From assembly GCF_005862305.2 (NCBI RefSeq), contig NZ_CP054026.1, positions 228,766 to 292,765 on the forward strand: a DNA stretch of 64,000 nt, in the 5' to 3' direction. The notes beneath the pieces are model-generated. The model did not search any database. It saw only the letters and a list, made by a program, of their open reading frames with translations, and was not told the origin of the DNA. A program made the translations under genes and the position numbers. The DNA is from Rhizobium indicum (lineage in GTDB: Bacteria > Pseudomonadota > Alphaproteobacteria > Rhizobiales > Rhizobiaceae). The first letter of the stretch is position 1. Every line of letters starts with the position of its first letter. Shown here piece by piece: positions 26,254 through 35,818 of the stretch.

Positions 26254-27606
26254 TCACTCTGCTGCCTGGAGAGCTGCATGTCCTGCAGCCCACCGATTGG
26301 TCGGGAAAGGCAGGCCGAGGTTTTCCCGAAGCGTCTTGCCCTCATAGGCCGTCCGGAACAGGCCGCGGCGCTGCAGTTCCGGGATGACCAGATCGACGAA
26401 ATCGTCGAGCGCCGTCGGCAGCCAGGGCGGCAGAATGTTGAAGCCGTCGGCAGCTTCGTTCTCGAACCATTTCTGCAGCGTATCGGCGATCTGTTCGGGC
26501 GTTCCGACGATGGTGTAGTGACCGCGGGCGGAGGCGATCCACTGATAGAGCTGGCGGATGGTGAAATTGTTTTCGTCGGCGATCTGACGGATGAGGGCCT
26601 GTCGGCTCTTCATGCCTTCCGTCGGCGGCGCCGGCGGCAGAGGCCCGTCGAGGTCATAGCCGTGCAGGTCGAGCGTGCCGCCGGTCAGGCCATTGAGGAG
26701 GCCGATCCCGTCCTCTTCGACGATGAGCGAGGTCAGTCGGTCGTATTTCTCGCGTGCCTCCGCCTCGGTCCTGCCGACGAAAGCGGATACGCCGGGCATG
26801 ACGAGGATATGATCGGGGTTTCGGCCGAGAGCGCGGGCGCGTGCCTTGATATCCCGATAGAACTCCTGGGCAGTTTCAATATGCTGATGCGCGGTGAAGA
26901 TGACCTCGGCCGTTGCTGCGGCGAGCCCGCGTCCATCTTCGGACTGCCCTGCCTGGACGATGACGGGATGCCCCTGCGGCGATCGCGAGACGTTGAGCGG
27001 ACCGCGCACGCTGAAGTGTTCGCCGCGATGATCGGTGTCGTGCAGTTTCGCCGGATCGAAGAACACGCCGGATTGCTTGTCCCGAATGAACGCGTCGTCC
27101 TCGAAGCTTTCCCAGAGTTTGCGGACAACATCGACGTGCTCGGCGGCGCGGCGATATCGGTCTGCATGCGGAAGCTGCGTATCGCGGTTGAAGTTCTGCG
27201 CCGTCAGGTCGCCCGTCGTGGTGACGACATTCCAGCCGGCACGGCCCTCCGAGATCAGATCCAGCGAGGCGAATTTGCGGGCGGTTGTGTAAGGCTCTTC
27301 GTAGGTGGTCGAGGACGTGGCGATAAAGCCGAGATGGGTGGTGAAAGGCGCAAGGGCCGAGAACAACGTCACGGGTTCGAAGCCGGCCACGCGGGCGTTG
27401 CCGCCTTCACGCGCACCGCCGAAACCGACAGCCAGCCCGTCGGCGAGGAAATAAGCATCGAAGAGGCCACGCTCAGCTGTGAGGGCAAGACGTTTGTGAA
27501 ACTCGAAACTGGTCGCGCCGTCGGCCGGCTGGTCGGGATGCCGCCATGACGCAACATGCTGTCCGCCACCGGGAAGAAATGCTCCAAGCCTGATTTTCCG
27601 TGTCAT
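26254..27606 (-). CDS. FMN-dependent monooxygenase, NtaA/SnaA/DszA family
   Basis: 450-residue LLM-class monooxygenase, paralogous to the 7115-8488 protein: both share RLGAF..G.H.A.WRHP at the start, the WNVVTT flavin-site loop and RGLFR..YEG.TLRENLGL at the end. It should use reduced FMN from a separate reductase to open C-S or C-N bonds of the imported compound. GAGGA lies 6 bases before the ATG. Here the enzyme is the first gene, unlike the first locus where the transporter genes come first. Confidence 0.9.
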   Translation of the reverse strand: MTRKIRLGAFLPGGGQHVASWRHPDQPADGATSFEFHKRLALTAERGLFDAYFLADGLAVGFGGAREGGNARVAGFEPVTLFSALAPFTTHLGFIATSSTTYEEPYTTARKFASLDLISEGRAGWNVVTTTGDLTAQNFNRDTQLPHADRYRRAAEHVDVVRKLWESFEDDAFIRDKQSGVFFDPAKLHDTDHRGEHFSVRGPLNVSRSPQGHPVIVQAGQSEDGRGLAAATAEVIFTAHQHIETAQEFYRDIKARARALGRNPDHILVMPGVSAFVGRTEAEAREKYDRLTSLIVEEDGIGLLNGLTGGTLDLHGYDLDGPLPPAPPTEGMKSRQALIRQIADENNFTIRQLYQWIASARGHYTIVGTPEQIADTLQKWFENEAADGFNILPPWLPTALDDFVDLVIPELQRRGLFRTAYEGKTLRENLGLPFPTNRWAAGHAALQAAE

Positions 27607-28012
27607 TTCGCGTCCTCTCCGGTTTCCGTCAACAGCCCGGTCTTCCCCAGGGCCAAGTATTAAATTGGCTGTTGGGTTGCTAAAATACGTTCTCCATAGA
27701 ATTTATAGAGAAACTGAATTTCATAGTTTCGGAGCAATTGTGAATAGATTTCTCGGTTTGGCGTGAAATCGGAAATCAATGGTCGGGGCGACTACCCCGG
27801 GGTATGCGGGCGCGGACCGGCAGGTGGGATCTGCGGGCGTGGCGAAGAGCCCGGCTGAGACGACAAATAGGAATAGGTCTTCTTAGCGTCCTATGCCCGC
27901 CTGCAGCACCGCTGGAGCGAGCAGGATCCGGCTTGACGAGCATGTAACGGAATGGCGGCTTGCGCACGAACGTCCGCGCCACCTGAGATCAATGCCTCCA
28001 TGTGCTCAGGCA
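27607..28012. promoter_or_regulatory. 400-bp non-coding region upstream of the second organosulfur operon
   Basis: No gene is evident. The part next to the monooxygenase start is AT-rich and holds an inverted repeat CTCCATA-GAATT-TATAGAG (27692-27710, one mismatch) plus further CATAG/TATAG half-sites nearby. This fits the operon promoter and operator. The part nearer the IclR gene is GC-rich and shows no clear terminator. Confidence 0.45.
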
Positions 28013-28798
28013 TCAGCCTCGTTTTGGCCGGGTCGGGGCATGGTCGAGGCCGGCGGCGGCCTTCTTCAGGCAGTCGAGGTAGCGGTCGCGGTTGGCGATG
28101 CCGTCGTCGCGCGGCGTGACGAGGCAGAGCGTTGCGGCTGCATGACCTTCCTCGCCGCGCACCGGTACAGCAAAACAGTGGGTGAAGCTGTCGACGATGC
28201 TGTTGAAGGTGAAGAGACCTTCACGCTCGGCCTGGCGTACCTCGGCGATGAAGGTTTGCGGCTCGAGCCATTCGCCGTTCGGCAGGCGAAAATCCTGCGG
28301 CGGAATGAAGTTCAGGATGTCCTGATCCGACAGGTGTGCGACCAGCAGGCGGCCCGACGCCGTCCACGGAATCGGCACCGATTGCCCGACATCCGTCGAA
28401 ATGCGGAAGGGGCGCGCGCCTTCGCGCATGCGGACGACCGTGTATCTGTTTCCATCCAGCATGCAGAACTGTGCCGTCTCCCGCGTCTCGTCGGCAAGCT
28501 GTTCCAGCGTCGCCTCGCATTCGCGGGTGAAGTCGAAATGGTTCTCATAGGCTGCGCCGAGGAAATACAGCTTGCGGCCGAGATAGACACGCCCCTCGCC
28601 GCCGGTGAATTCCAGGATGCCGTTCTGCAGCAGCAAGTTAACGAGCTCGTAAACCGATGAGCGCGGCGCGCCGATCTGCGCGGCGATTTCGTTCGGCTTC
28701 AGGGCCTGGCGTTTCTGGCGCAGGAAATCGAGGATCTCGAAGGCGCGGTCGAGCCCTCGGGCGCGCTTGCCGGCTGCTTCGTCCTGAACTGCATCCAT
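28013..28798 (-). CDS. IclR-family transcriptional regulator
   Basis: 261-residue regulator with an N-terminal winged helix (LDRAFEILDFLRQ, LKPNEIAAQIGAPRSSVYELVN) and a C-terminal IclR effector domain (YFLGAAYENHFDF, GRLLVAHLSDQDILNFIPP, GHAAATLCLVTPRDD). It is divergent from the 29017-37208 catabolic operon and most likely controls it. The ribosome site is weak; the start is set by the family length. Confidence 0.9.
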   Translation of the reverse strand: MDAVQDEAAGKRARGLDRAFEILDFLRQKRQALKPNEIAAQIGAPRSSVYELVNLLLQNGILEFTGGEGRVYLGRKLYFLGAAYENHFDFTRECEATLEQLADETRETAQFCMLDGNRYTVVRMREGARPFRISTDVGQSVPIPWTASGRLLVAHLSDQDILNFIPPQDFRLPNGEWLEPQTFIAEVRQAEREGLFTFNSIVDSFTHCFAVPVRGEEGHAAATLCLVTPRDDGIANRDRYLDCLKKAAAGLDHAPTRPKRG

Positions 28799-28932
28799 TG
28801 CTATCGATCCCTTTTTGTCCGGCCAAGCTTTTCAAGCCGTCTGCCGCATCTGTCAATCGATCCCGTCATTCATCGCGAATGAAATTTTTGCACCCCTCTT
28901 GCGAGGTAAAAAAATCGGCATAAGATCACCTC

Positions 28933-28968
28933 GTCCGGTATATAGATCACATGTACGATATATTGGAC
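28933..28968. promoter_or_regulatory. Candidate IclR operator/promoter region
   Basis: Imperfect inverted repeat GTCCGGTATAT...ATATATTGGAC (9 of 11 bases matched, 14-base spacer) in the AT-rich part of the 218-bp divergent gap, about 50 bases before the binding-protein ATG. The position fits control of the operon by the adjacent IclR protein. Confidence 0.45.
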
Positions 28969-29016
28969 ATAGATGGCAAGCCGTCAACGCTGCCGCACAC
29001 AAAAAAGGGGATCGAC

Positions 29017-30090
29017 ATGAAGAATTTTGAAAACGGCATTTCCGCTTCGCTACGCCGCCGCCTTCTCGCGGGTGCTGCCGCCGCTGCGGCACTCCTGGTC
29101 TTTTCGGCTGGCACGGCCTCGGCCGCCGCCAATTGCATCAAGGGTGACAGGAAAGCGCCCTATACGATCGGCTGGGCAAACATTTATTCGGTGCCGACCT
29201 GGATGAAGCAGACCGAAGGCACCATCACGGCTGAAGTGGAGGAGCTGAAGAAGGCAGGCCTGGTCAAGGACCTGATGATCACGGACGCGCAGGGCAACGC
29301 CCAGACGCAGATCCAGCATATCCAGTCGATGATCGACGCCAATGTCGACGCCATCGTCGTGATCGCCGGTTCTTCCAATGCGCTCGACCGCGTCATTTCA
29401 GATGCCTGCGACAAGGGCATTGCCGTCGTGAATTTCGACAGTCTGGTCAACACCGACAAGGTGACGGCGAAGATCAACACCGATTCCAACGAATGGGGCG
29501 CGACCGCTGCCAAGTGGATGGTCAGCCAGCTCGGCGGCAAGGGCAAGATCATCATCATGAACGGCCCGGCCGGCATTTCGGTGAGCGATGACCGCCGCAA
29601 GGGCGCCCAGCCGGTCCTCGACGCCAATCCCGGTCTCCAGGTGATCACCGAGACGAACACGGAATATAACGTCGCCCCGGCACAGGAAGCGATGACCAGC
29701 CTGCTCTTCGCCAACCCCGAAATCGACGGCGTGCTGTCGCTCGGCGGCGCACTATCGGCCGGCTCGGTGCTGGCCTTCGAGCGCCAGGGCCGCGACCAGG
29801 TGCCGACGACAGGCGAAAACGCCAGGCAGTTCCTGGAACTCTGGAAGGAGAAGGGACTGAAGGGCTGGGCGACCATGCAGCCCAACTGGCTCGGCGCGCT
29901 TTCCGTTTACATCGCCGTGCAGGCGCTGGAAGGCAAGGACGTTCCGGCCTTCGTCAAAGTGCCGCTGCCTGTCATCGACGACAGCACGATCGGCAGCTAT
30001 CTCGCCCGCGCCGACAAGTTCCCGGCTGACGGCTATATCTACTCGGACTACGACAAGGCGCTCTTCGATAAGCTGCTTGCCACCAAGTAA
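29017..30090 (+). CDS. CUT2-type ABC transporter substrate-binding protein
   Basis: Peripla_BP_4-family protein of 357 residues. It has a long signal peptide (MKNFENGISASLRRRLLAGA to about TASAAA) followed by a mature part with YTIGWANIYSVPTWMKQT, VDAIVVIAGSSNALDRV and KIIIMNGPAGISVSDDRR. AAGGGG lies 7 bases before the ATG; an upstream ATG at 28951 adds residues that are not signal-like. It leads an operon that couples a sugar-class importer to amino acid-type enzymes, so the ligand may be an amino or acylated compound. Confidence 0.9.
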   Translation: MKNFENGISASLRRRLLAGAAAAAALLVFSAGTASAAANCIKGDRKAPYTIGWANIYSVPTWMKQTEGTITAEVEELKKAGLVKDLMITDAQGNAQTQIQHIQSMIDANVDAIVVIAGSSNALDRVISDACDKGIAVVNFDSLVNTDKVTAKINTDSNEWGATAAKWMVSQLGGKGKIIIMNGPAGISVSDDRRKGAQPVLDANPGLQVITETNTEYNVAPAQEAMTSLLFANPEIDGVLSLGGALSAGSVLAFERQGRDQVPTTGENARQFLELWKEKGLKGWATMQPNWLGALSVYIAVQALEGKDVPAFVKVPLPVIDDSTIGSYLARADKFPADGYIYSDYDKALFDKLLATK

Positions 30091-30113
30091 TCCCCGCGTT
30101 GAGGAAAGCCGTC

Positions 30114-31628
30114 ATGACGGAAGAAAGACCCCTGCTGGAAGCCCGGCAGGTGTTCAGGGGATTTTTCGGCAATCCCGTTTTGAAGGGCGTTGATATCGCC
30201 CTTCTGCCGGGCAGGGTTCACGCCCTGCTCGGCGAAAACGGCGCCGGCAAGTCCACGTTGATCAACCTCCTGTCCGGCGCTCTCCAGCCGGACGGCGGTT
30301 CCATCCTCGTCGACGGCAAGCCGGTCGAGCGCTTCAGCCCGGCGGCTGCGCGCGGTGCGGGTATCGCCGTCGTTCAGCAGGAGCTGAGCCTCACGGCCAG
30401 TCTCTCGATAGCCGAAAACATCGGGCTCGGCGCCTTTCCGCGCCGGTTCGGTCTCATCGACTACAACGCGCTTCATCGCGGCGTGTCAGACGTCTGCGAT
30501 ATGGTGGGGCTCACCGAGCCGCTCGACATGCCGGTCGCCGACCTCGCGCTTGGCCGCCGTCAGATGGTGGAGATCGCCAAGGCGTTGTTCCGCAACCCGC
30601 GTGTGCTCATTCTAGACGAGCCGACCTCATCGCTCTCCGCGCACGAAGCCGGCATTCTTGCCCGCCTGATCGAGACGCTGAGAGACCGCGGCACGGCACT
30701 TCTCTATATTTCTCACCGCCTCAATGAGGTGCAGGCGCTCTGCTCGCACGTCACGGTGCTGAAGGACGGCCTGGTCACCGCCGACCAGTCGCTGTCCGGT
30801 ATCGACGGCGAGGGCCTGGTGCGCCTGATGGTCGGCCGCGAGACCGGCGACCTGTTCCCGCCGCGCCTGGCCGCAGCACCCGGTGCGATGCGCATCAGCG
30901 TCGAAGGTTTCTCCGCCGGCATGGTGCGTGACGTCGGCTTCTCCGCCCGCGCCGGCGAGATCGTCGGTATTGGCGGGCTCGTGGGACAAGGGCAGGAAGA
31001 CCTGCTGCTCGGTCTCTACGGCGCGATTCCGGCCTCGGCCGATCGGGCGGAGGTATCCGGCAAACCCGCCCTGCCCGCTGATGTCGGTGAGGCGAATGCC
31101 GCCGGCATCGTCTATGTCCCGGCCGACCGCAAGCATGAGGGGCTGGTGCTGCCGCATTCCATTGCCTCCAATCTCATCCTGCCCTCGCTCGGACGGCTCG
31201 CCCGCAAGGGGCTGCGCGACCGGCCGGCGGAAAACGGACTGGTCGCCGATCTCGCGCGCCGGCTGACGATCAAGGGCGACACGGCCCGCCCGGTGCAGGC
31301 GCTTTCCGGCGGCAATCAGCAGAAGGTGGCGCTGGCCAAATGGCTGCCGCTCGATCCCTCCGTTCTGCTCCTCAACGATCCGACGCGCGGCGTCGACATC
31401 GAGACCAAGCGGGAAATCTACCTCATGCTCCGCGCTTTCGCCGCCGAGGGGCGGCTCGTCATTCTGGCCAGTTCCGATACGCCGGAGCTGGTGCATCTCT
31501 GCGACCGCGTCGTGGTTCTGCGCGAGGGCCGCGTCGCCGCGTCGCTGTCACAGGATGAAGTCAGCGAAGGAGCGATCGTCGGCGCAGCAATGGGCATCAC
31601 CACCACGACGCGGGGAGAGGCGGCATGA
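30114..31628 (+). CDS. CUT2-type ABC transporter tandem ATP-binding protein
   Basis: RbsA-type double ATPase, 504 residues. NBD1 has Walker A GENGAGKST and Walker B VLILDEPTSSL. NBD2 has LSGGNQQK and a Walker B reading VLLLNDPTRGVD, where Asn-Asp replaces Asp-Glu. The ATG at 30114 follows GAGGA at 8 bases. It ends in an ATGA overlap with the next permease. It energises the two permeases encoded at 31625 and 32584. Confidence 0.93.
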   Translation: MTEERPLLEARQVFRGFFGNPVLKGVDIALLPGRVHALLGENGAGKSTLINLLSGALQPDGGSILVDGKPVERFSPAAARGAGIAVVQQELSLTASLSIAENIGLGAFPRRFGLIDYNALHRGVSDVCDMVGLTEPLDMPVADLALGRRQMVEIAKALFRNPRVLILDEPTSSLSAHEAGILARLIETLRDRGTALLYISHRLNEVQALCSHVTVLKDGLVTADQSLSGIDGEGLVRLMVGRETGDLFPPRLAAAPGAMRISVEGFSAGMVRDVGFSARAGEIVGIGGLVGQGQEDLLLGLYGAIPASADRAEVSGKPALPADVGEANAAGIVYVPADRKHEGLVLPHSIASNLILPSLGRLARKGLRDRPAENGLVADLARRLTIKGDTARPVQALSGGNQQKVALAKWLPLDPSVLLLNDPTRGVDIETKREIYLMLRAFAAEGRLVILASSDTPELVHLCDRVVVLREGRVAASLSQDEVSEGAIVGAAMGITTTTRGEAA

Positions 31629-32587
31629 GCACAAGTTCGTCATCCCGGCTCTACGGCTCGATCCAGCTCCGCCGCAACCGCGGCCTTGCCGGCCTCTACC
31701 TGGTTGTCGCCGCCTTTCTCATTCTCTATGCGCTGCTCTTTCCCGGCATCCTTTCGATCGGCGGCTTCTCCAAGTTCACGCAGAACTGGTTCCCGCTCGC
31801 GCTCGTTACCATGGCGCAGGCTTTGCTCATGCTGAATGGCGGCATCACGCTGGCGATTGGCCCGCTCGTCAGCCTTGGAGCCGTGATTGCCGCGACGACG
31901 ATGGAAGGGCCGCTCGGCGTGCCGGGCGGCATTCTTGCGGTCTCGCTTGCCGGTCTTTCGATCGGCGCCGCCATCGGCGTCATCGTCACCTATCTGAGGC
32001 TGCCTGCAATCATTGTCACGCTTGCCGGCTCCTTTATCATCGGCGGGGTCGCGCTCATCCTGCTGCCGCGGCCGGGCGGGTTCATTCCCGATTGGCTGTC
32101 GACGACGCTGGCCGGCCACACGCCCGTCGCCTTCCTGCTGCTCGTCGTGATCCTCGTACTCTGGAAGGCCTTTCTTGCAACGCCGCTCGGCCTCGGCATC
32201 TATGCGGCCGGCGACAATCCGGTCGGTGCGTTCCGCTCGGGCGTCCCGGTCGAACGGGTGAAGGTTGTCGCCTTCGCGCTGTCCGGTCTTCTCGCAGCCC
32301 TGACTGGCCTCTTCGTCGCCGCGCAGACCGGCTCGGGTGATCCTGTTATCGGCACGCCCTTCACGCTGAACTCGATCGCCGCCGCCGTGCTCGGCGGCGT
32401 GGGTTTCCTCGGCGGTAAGGGCACGATGCGCGGCGCGATCTGCGGCAGCCTGCTGCTCTCGGTGATGATCAACGTCATGTTCTTCCTGGGCTTCCCGCCG
32501 GTCGCGCAATATGTCGCTCAAGGGTTGATCATCGTCGGCGCAGTCGCCGTGCCGGAACTTCTTGGGCAATGGAGGGCAAGACGATGA
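31625..32587 (+). CDS. CUT2-type ABC transporter permease 1
   Basis: RbsC-family permease of 320 residues. It has LNGGITLAIGPLVSLGAVI near the second membrane segment, LRLPAIIVTLAGSFIIGGV, and a late AAVLGGVGFLGGKGTMRG loop. It overlaps the ATPase gene and the second permease by ATGA junctions. Two distinct permeases suggest a heterodimeric channel. Confidence 0.92.
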   Translation: MSTSSSSRLYGSIQLRRNRGLAGLYLVVAAFLILYALLFPGILSIGGFSKFTQNWFPLALVTMAQALLMLNGGITLAIGPLVSLGAVIAATTMEGPLGVPGGILAVSLAGLSIGAAIGVIVTYLRLPAIIVTLAGSFIIGGVALILLPRPGGFIPDWLSTTLAGHTPVAFLLLVVILVLWKAFLATPLGLGIYAAGDNPVGAFRSGVPVERVKVVAFALSGLLAALTGLFVAAQTGSGDPVIGTPFTLNSIAAAVLGGVGFLGGKGTMRGAICGSLLLSVMINVMFFLGFPPVAQYVAQGLIIVGAVAVPELLGQWRARR

Positions 32588-33525
32588 ACATCATCAGATC
32601 CGCGTTCCGCAATCCGCCGCTGCTGACCTTCCTTCTGGTCGCGCTCGTTTGGATCGTCGCAAGCGGCTCGCTGCGTGGTTTCGGCGCCTATGGCCACCTG
32701 CGTTATCTGCTCGAACTCGCCGCGGTGATCGGTATTGCCGCCGCCGGGCAGACGCTCGTCATCCTGATGGGCGGCATCGATCTTTCCGTCGGCGCGGTCA
32801 TAACAGTCACGGCGATCCTGCTGCCGCTGATTTCGCCCGCCTGGGACCCGACTGGCCTCGCCGGCATCGCGGCGGCCCTTGCCATCGCCACCGGCATCGG
32901 CCTGATGAACGGCGCCGGTGCTGCCTATCTTCGCGTGCCGCCGATCATCATGACGCTTGCCATGGCGACCTTCCTGCAGGGCCTGCTCGTCATCGTCGCC
33001 GGCGGCAGCGCAGTCACCGTCAGCAACCCGGCGGTGATTCTGCTCGGGCAGGCGCGGCCGCTCGGCATTCCCTCGGGCATCATTCTGTGGCTCGTCGTCT
33101 CGATCGTCGTCCTGCTGCTCGTCCACCGCATGCCGATCGGCGCGCGTTTCCTGGCGCTTGGGGCAAACCCGCTGGCGGCCCGGCTTTCCGGCGTCAGCGT
33201 CACGCGCAACACGCTGATCGTCCACACTCTGGCGGGCTTTTTCGCAGGGCTTGCGGGCATTCTCGTGCTCGGCATGAACCGGCAAGGTTATGTCGGCATC
33301 GGCGACCCCTATCTGCTGACCTCGATCGCCGCCGTCGTGCTCGGCGGCACCTCCATCCTCGGCGGCCGCGGCACCTATGCCGGGACCATCCCCGGGGCAA
33401 TCCTGCTCGTCACGACGACGGCGCTGATTACTGTCGTCAATGCCTCGCCCGGCTGGCGGTCGATCATGTTCGGCACGCTGATCCTTGCTCTTTTGCTGGT
33501 TTCCGGCCGCGAGGCGCGCAGATGA
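32584..33525 (+). CDS. CUT2-type ABC transporter permease 2
   Basis: Second RbsC-family permease, 313 residues, with LMGGIDLSVGAVITVTAI, LRVPPIIMTLAMATFLQG and AAVVLGGTSILGGRGTYAGT. GGAGG lies 8 bases before the chosen ATG. It overlaps the upstream permease and the downstream amidohydrolase by ATGA junctions, so transport and catabolism are translationally coupled. Confidence 0.92.
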   Translation: MNIIRSAFRNPPLLTFLLVALVWIVASGSLRGFGAYGHLRYLLELAAVIGIAAAGQTLVILMGGIDLSVGAVITVTAILLPLISPAWDPTGLAGIAAALAIATGIGLMNGAGAAYLRVPPIIMTLAMATFLQGLLVIVAGGSAVTVSNPAVILLGQARPLGIPSGIILWLVVSIVVLLLVHRMPIGARFLALGANPLAARLSGVSVTRNTLIVHTLAGFFAGLAGILVLGMNRQGYVGIGDPYLLTSIAAVVLGGTSILGGRGTYAGTIPGAILLVTTTALITVVNASPGWRSIMFGTLILALLLVSGREARR

Positions 33526-34478
33526 CGGAGCGCTACGACGGGCCGGTGATCGACCCGCATCACCACCTCTGGGACCTCAGCCTGCAACGCCATCCCTGGC
33601 TGCAGAAGGCCCGAGCTTCCGGCGAAGAGATGGTTTTCGGAAGCCTCGCACCGATCCTGCGCGACTATGGCATCGACGATTATCGTGCCGATGCTGCCCG
33701 CCAGAACGTGATTGCAACCGTGCATGTGGAAGCCGGCTGGTCCGTTGCCTACCCGCTGGAAGAGAGCCGCTGGCTGGATGGCCTCGACCGCAGCTCCGGT
33801 GTGGCGCATCGTTATATCGCGCGCGTGCCCCTCGACGGGCCGGACGCCATGCGCCTGCTCGAGGCGGAGGCGGCGAACCCGAATGTCGTCGGCATCCGTG
33901 ATATTTTGAGCTGGCATCCGGACGCGGCGAAGAGTTTTGCGCCGCGCCCGAACCGTATGGGCGATCCCGCCTGGCGGGCGGGGCTTGCCCATGCCACGCG
34001 GCTCGGATTGGTCTTCGACCTGATGCTCTATCCCTGGCAGATGAGTGAGGCGCTCGAACTGGTGCGCGCTTTTCCGCAAACGCTTTTTGTGCTCAACCAC
34101 GGCGGCAGCCCGGCCGACCGGACGGCGGACGGCATGGCGCTCTGGCGCCGCGGCCTGCGGGCGCTCGGCAGCGAGCCGAATTTGCGCCTGAAGATTTCCG
34201 ACCTCGTCGCCTACGACAATGCGTGGACGCTCGAAAGCTTGCAGCCGGTGATCGAGCATTGCCTCGATTGTTTTGGTCCGGCGCGCGCCATGTTCGCGAG
34301 CGACTTTCCGGTTGCGGGCCTGCGTGCCTCTTTTGACGAGGTCTACCAGGTTTTCCGCACGGTCGCCTCAAAGCTCTCTTACGACGAGCAGCGTGCTTTG
34401 TTCTTTGCCACCGCCAATGACACCTATCGCCTCGGCATCGCCGATCCGGCCGAGATCAGGAGTGGCTGCCATGTCTGA
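33522..34478 (+). CDS. Amidohydrolase-superfamily hydrolase (lactonase type, COG3618)
   Basis: 318-residue TIM-barrel metal hydrolase. The metal-binding HxH is His13/His15 in DPHHHLWD. Later motifs are FVLNHGG and MFASDFPVAG with the metal/catalytic Asp. Relatives hydrolyse sugar lactones such as L-fuconolactone and pyrone dicarboxylate lactones. The start at 33522 is set by the ATGA overlap with the permease. In this operon it could open a lactone or cyclic ester of the imported compound. Exact substrate unknown. Confidence 0.85.
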   Translation: MTERYDGPVIDPHHHLWDLSLQRHPWLQKARASGEEMVFGSLAPILRDYGIDDYRADAARQNVIATVHVEAGWSVAYPLEESRWLDGLDRSSGVAHRYIARVPLDGPDAMRLLEAEAANPNVVGIRDILSWHPDAAKSFAPRPNRMGDPAWRAGLAHATRLGLVFDLMLYPWQMSEALELVRAFPQTLFVLNHGGSPADRTADGMALWRRGLRALGSEPNLRLKISDLVAYDNAWTLESLQPVIEHCLDCFGPARAMFASDFPVAGLRASFDEVYQVFRTVASKLSYDEQRALFFATANDTYRLGIADPAEIRSGCHV

Positions 34479-35781
34479 CCTTCATACCACGACGGAAAAC
34501 ATGCTGATCGACGAGCGGGTGCGCGGCTTTCCGCCGGGCAATCCGCCGCTGCCGCTTGATGCCATCGGCAAGCAGGGATGGAAACCCTATGACGGCAGGA
34601 TGGCCCTGCCGCTGATCTCTCTCGACCGGCAGGCTTTCACCGGCAATATCGAACTGATGATGGCCTATGTGAAGAGCCACGGCGCCGATATCGCGCCGCA
34701 CGCCAAGACACCGATGTCGACGGCGCTGGCGGAGGCACTTCTGGCGGCAGGCGCCTGGGGCACGACGGTCGCCGACATCCGCCAGGCCGCTGTCCTGCTC
34801 AAGGCGGGACAACGCCGGCTGATCCTCGCCAACGAGATCGGCGGGGTGGCCGCTGCCCGCCGGCTTGCGGCCCTGCTTGCCCATTATCCCGGTGCGGAAC
34901 TCGATATCTTCGTGGATTCGACGGCGCTGGTCGAGGCTCTTCGTTCCGCATGGCATGAGCGTGCCGATCTACCGCCCCTCGGCCTGCTGGTGGAGTTCGG
35001 CGCCGGCCGCGCCGGTGCCCGCGGCGTCGACGCCGCCGAGGCAATTCTGGAGGCGATCCTTGCCGTGGAGACGCCGGCCTTCCGGCTGACCGGCATCGCC
35101 GCCTATGAGGGTGCGGCCGCAACCGCCGATGCGGAAGAGACGATGCGTCGCATCGACGCGCTGATGGCGGTGACATCCGATTTCCTGCCGAAGGTGCGCG
35201 CCCGCATCGGCGACGAGCGGCCGCTCCTGGTCACGGCCGGCGGCTCGGTGTTTTTCGACCTTGTGATTGCCAGGCTTTCAGCCGCCGTTGCGGCCGATCC
35301 CGCCTGCCGGCTGGTGCTGCGCAGCGGCGCGATCTTCTTCCACGATCACGGCATCTACGAGCGCGGCCTTGCCGGCCTCGATGCGCGCGGCGGCTTCCGC
35401 ATCGGCGGCGAGATGGTTTCGGCGGCCGCAGGTTTCCGTCCGGCGCTGCGGGTCTGGGCTGAGGTCCTCTCCCGGCCGGAGCCGCGGCTGGCGATCTGCG
35501 GCATGGGCATGCGCGACGTGGCGATGGACCAAGGCCTGCCGCGGCCGCTGGCGCTCTATCGCAATGGGGTGTATCTCGCCGATCTCATGGGCGCCGACGT
35601 CTTTCGCCTCAACGATCAGCACGCCTTCGTGGCCCTTGCCGAGGGCAGCGACGTCATGGTGGGCGACGTTATCGAGTACGGCATCTCGCATCCCTGCACC
35701 TGCCTCGACCGGCATGCCATCCTTTACGGCCTCGATCCGGACCATTCGGTGACAACAGCCTATCTGACCAGCTTCGGCTGA
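34471..35781 (+). CDS. PLP enzyme of the D-threonine aldolase/D-serine dehydratase (DSD1) family
   Basis: 436-residue fold-type III (alanine racemase-like) enzyme. The PLP lysine is Lys79 in APHAKTPMS. The C-terminal DSD1-like domain carries the metal pair His407/Cys409 in ISHPCTCLD. Family members remove water from, or cleave, D-beta-hydroxy amino acids. The start overlaps the amidohydrolase gene by 8 bases and has AGGAG upstream. A RidA protein encoded next would clear the enamine/imine that such a dehydratase makes, which favours a dehydratase role (inference). Confidence 0.87.
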   Translation: MSDLHTTTENMLIDERVRGFPPGNPPLPLDAIGKQGWKPYDGRMALPLISLDRQAFTGNIELMMAYVKSHGADIAPHAKTPMSTALAEALLAAGAWGTTVADIRQAAVLLKAGQRRLILANEIGGVAAARRLAALLAHYPGAELDIFVDSTALVEALRSAWHERADLPPLGLLVEFGAGRAGARGVDAAEAILEAILAVETPAFRLTGIAAYEGAAATADAEETMRRIDALMAVTSDFLPKVRARIGDERPLLVTAGGSVFFDLVIARLSAAVAADPACRLVLRSGAIFFHDHGIYERGLAGLDARGGFRIGGEMVSAAAGFRPALRVWAEVLSRPEPRLAICGMGMRDVAMDQGLPRPLALYRNGVYLADLMGADVFRLNDQHAFVALAEGSDVMVGDVIEYGISHPCTCLDRHAILYGLDPDHSVTTAYLTSFG

Positions 35782-35818
35782 CCTCTCCCTCCAAAAGCAA
35801 GAAAAGGAAAACCCGCTT

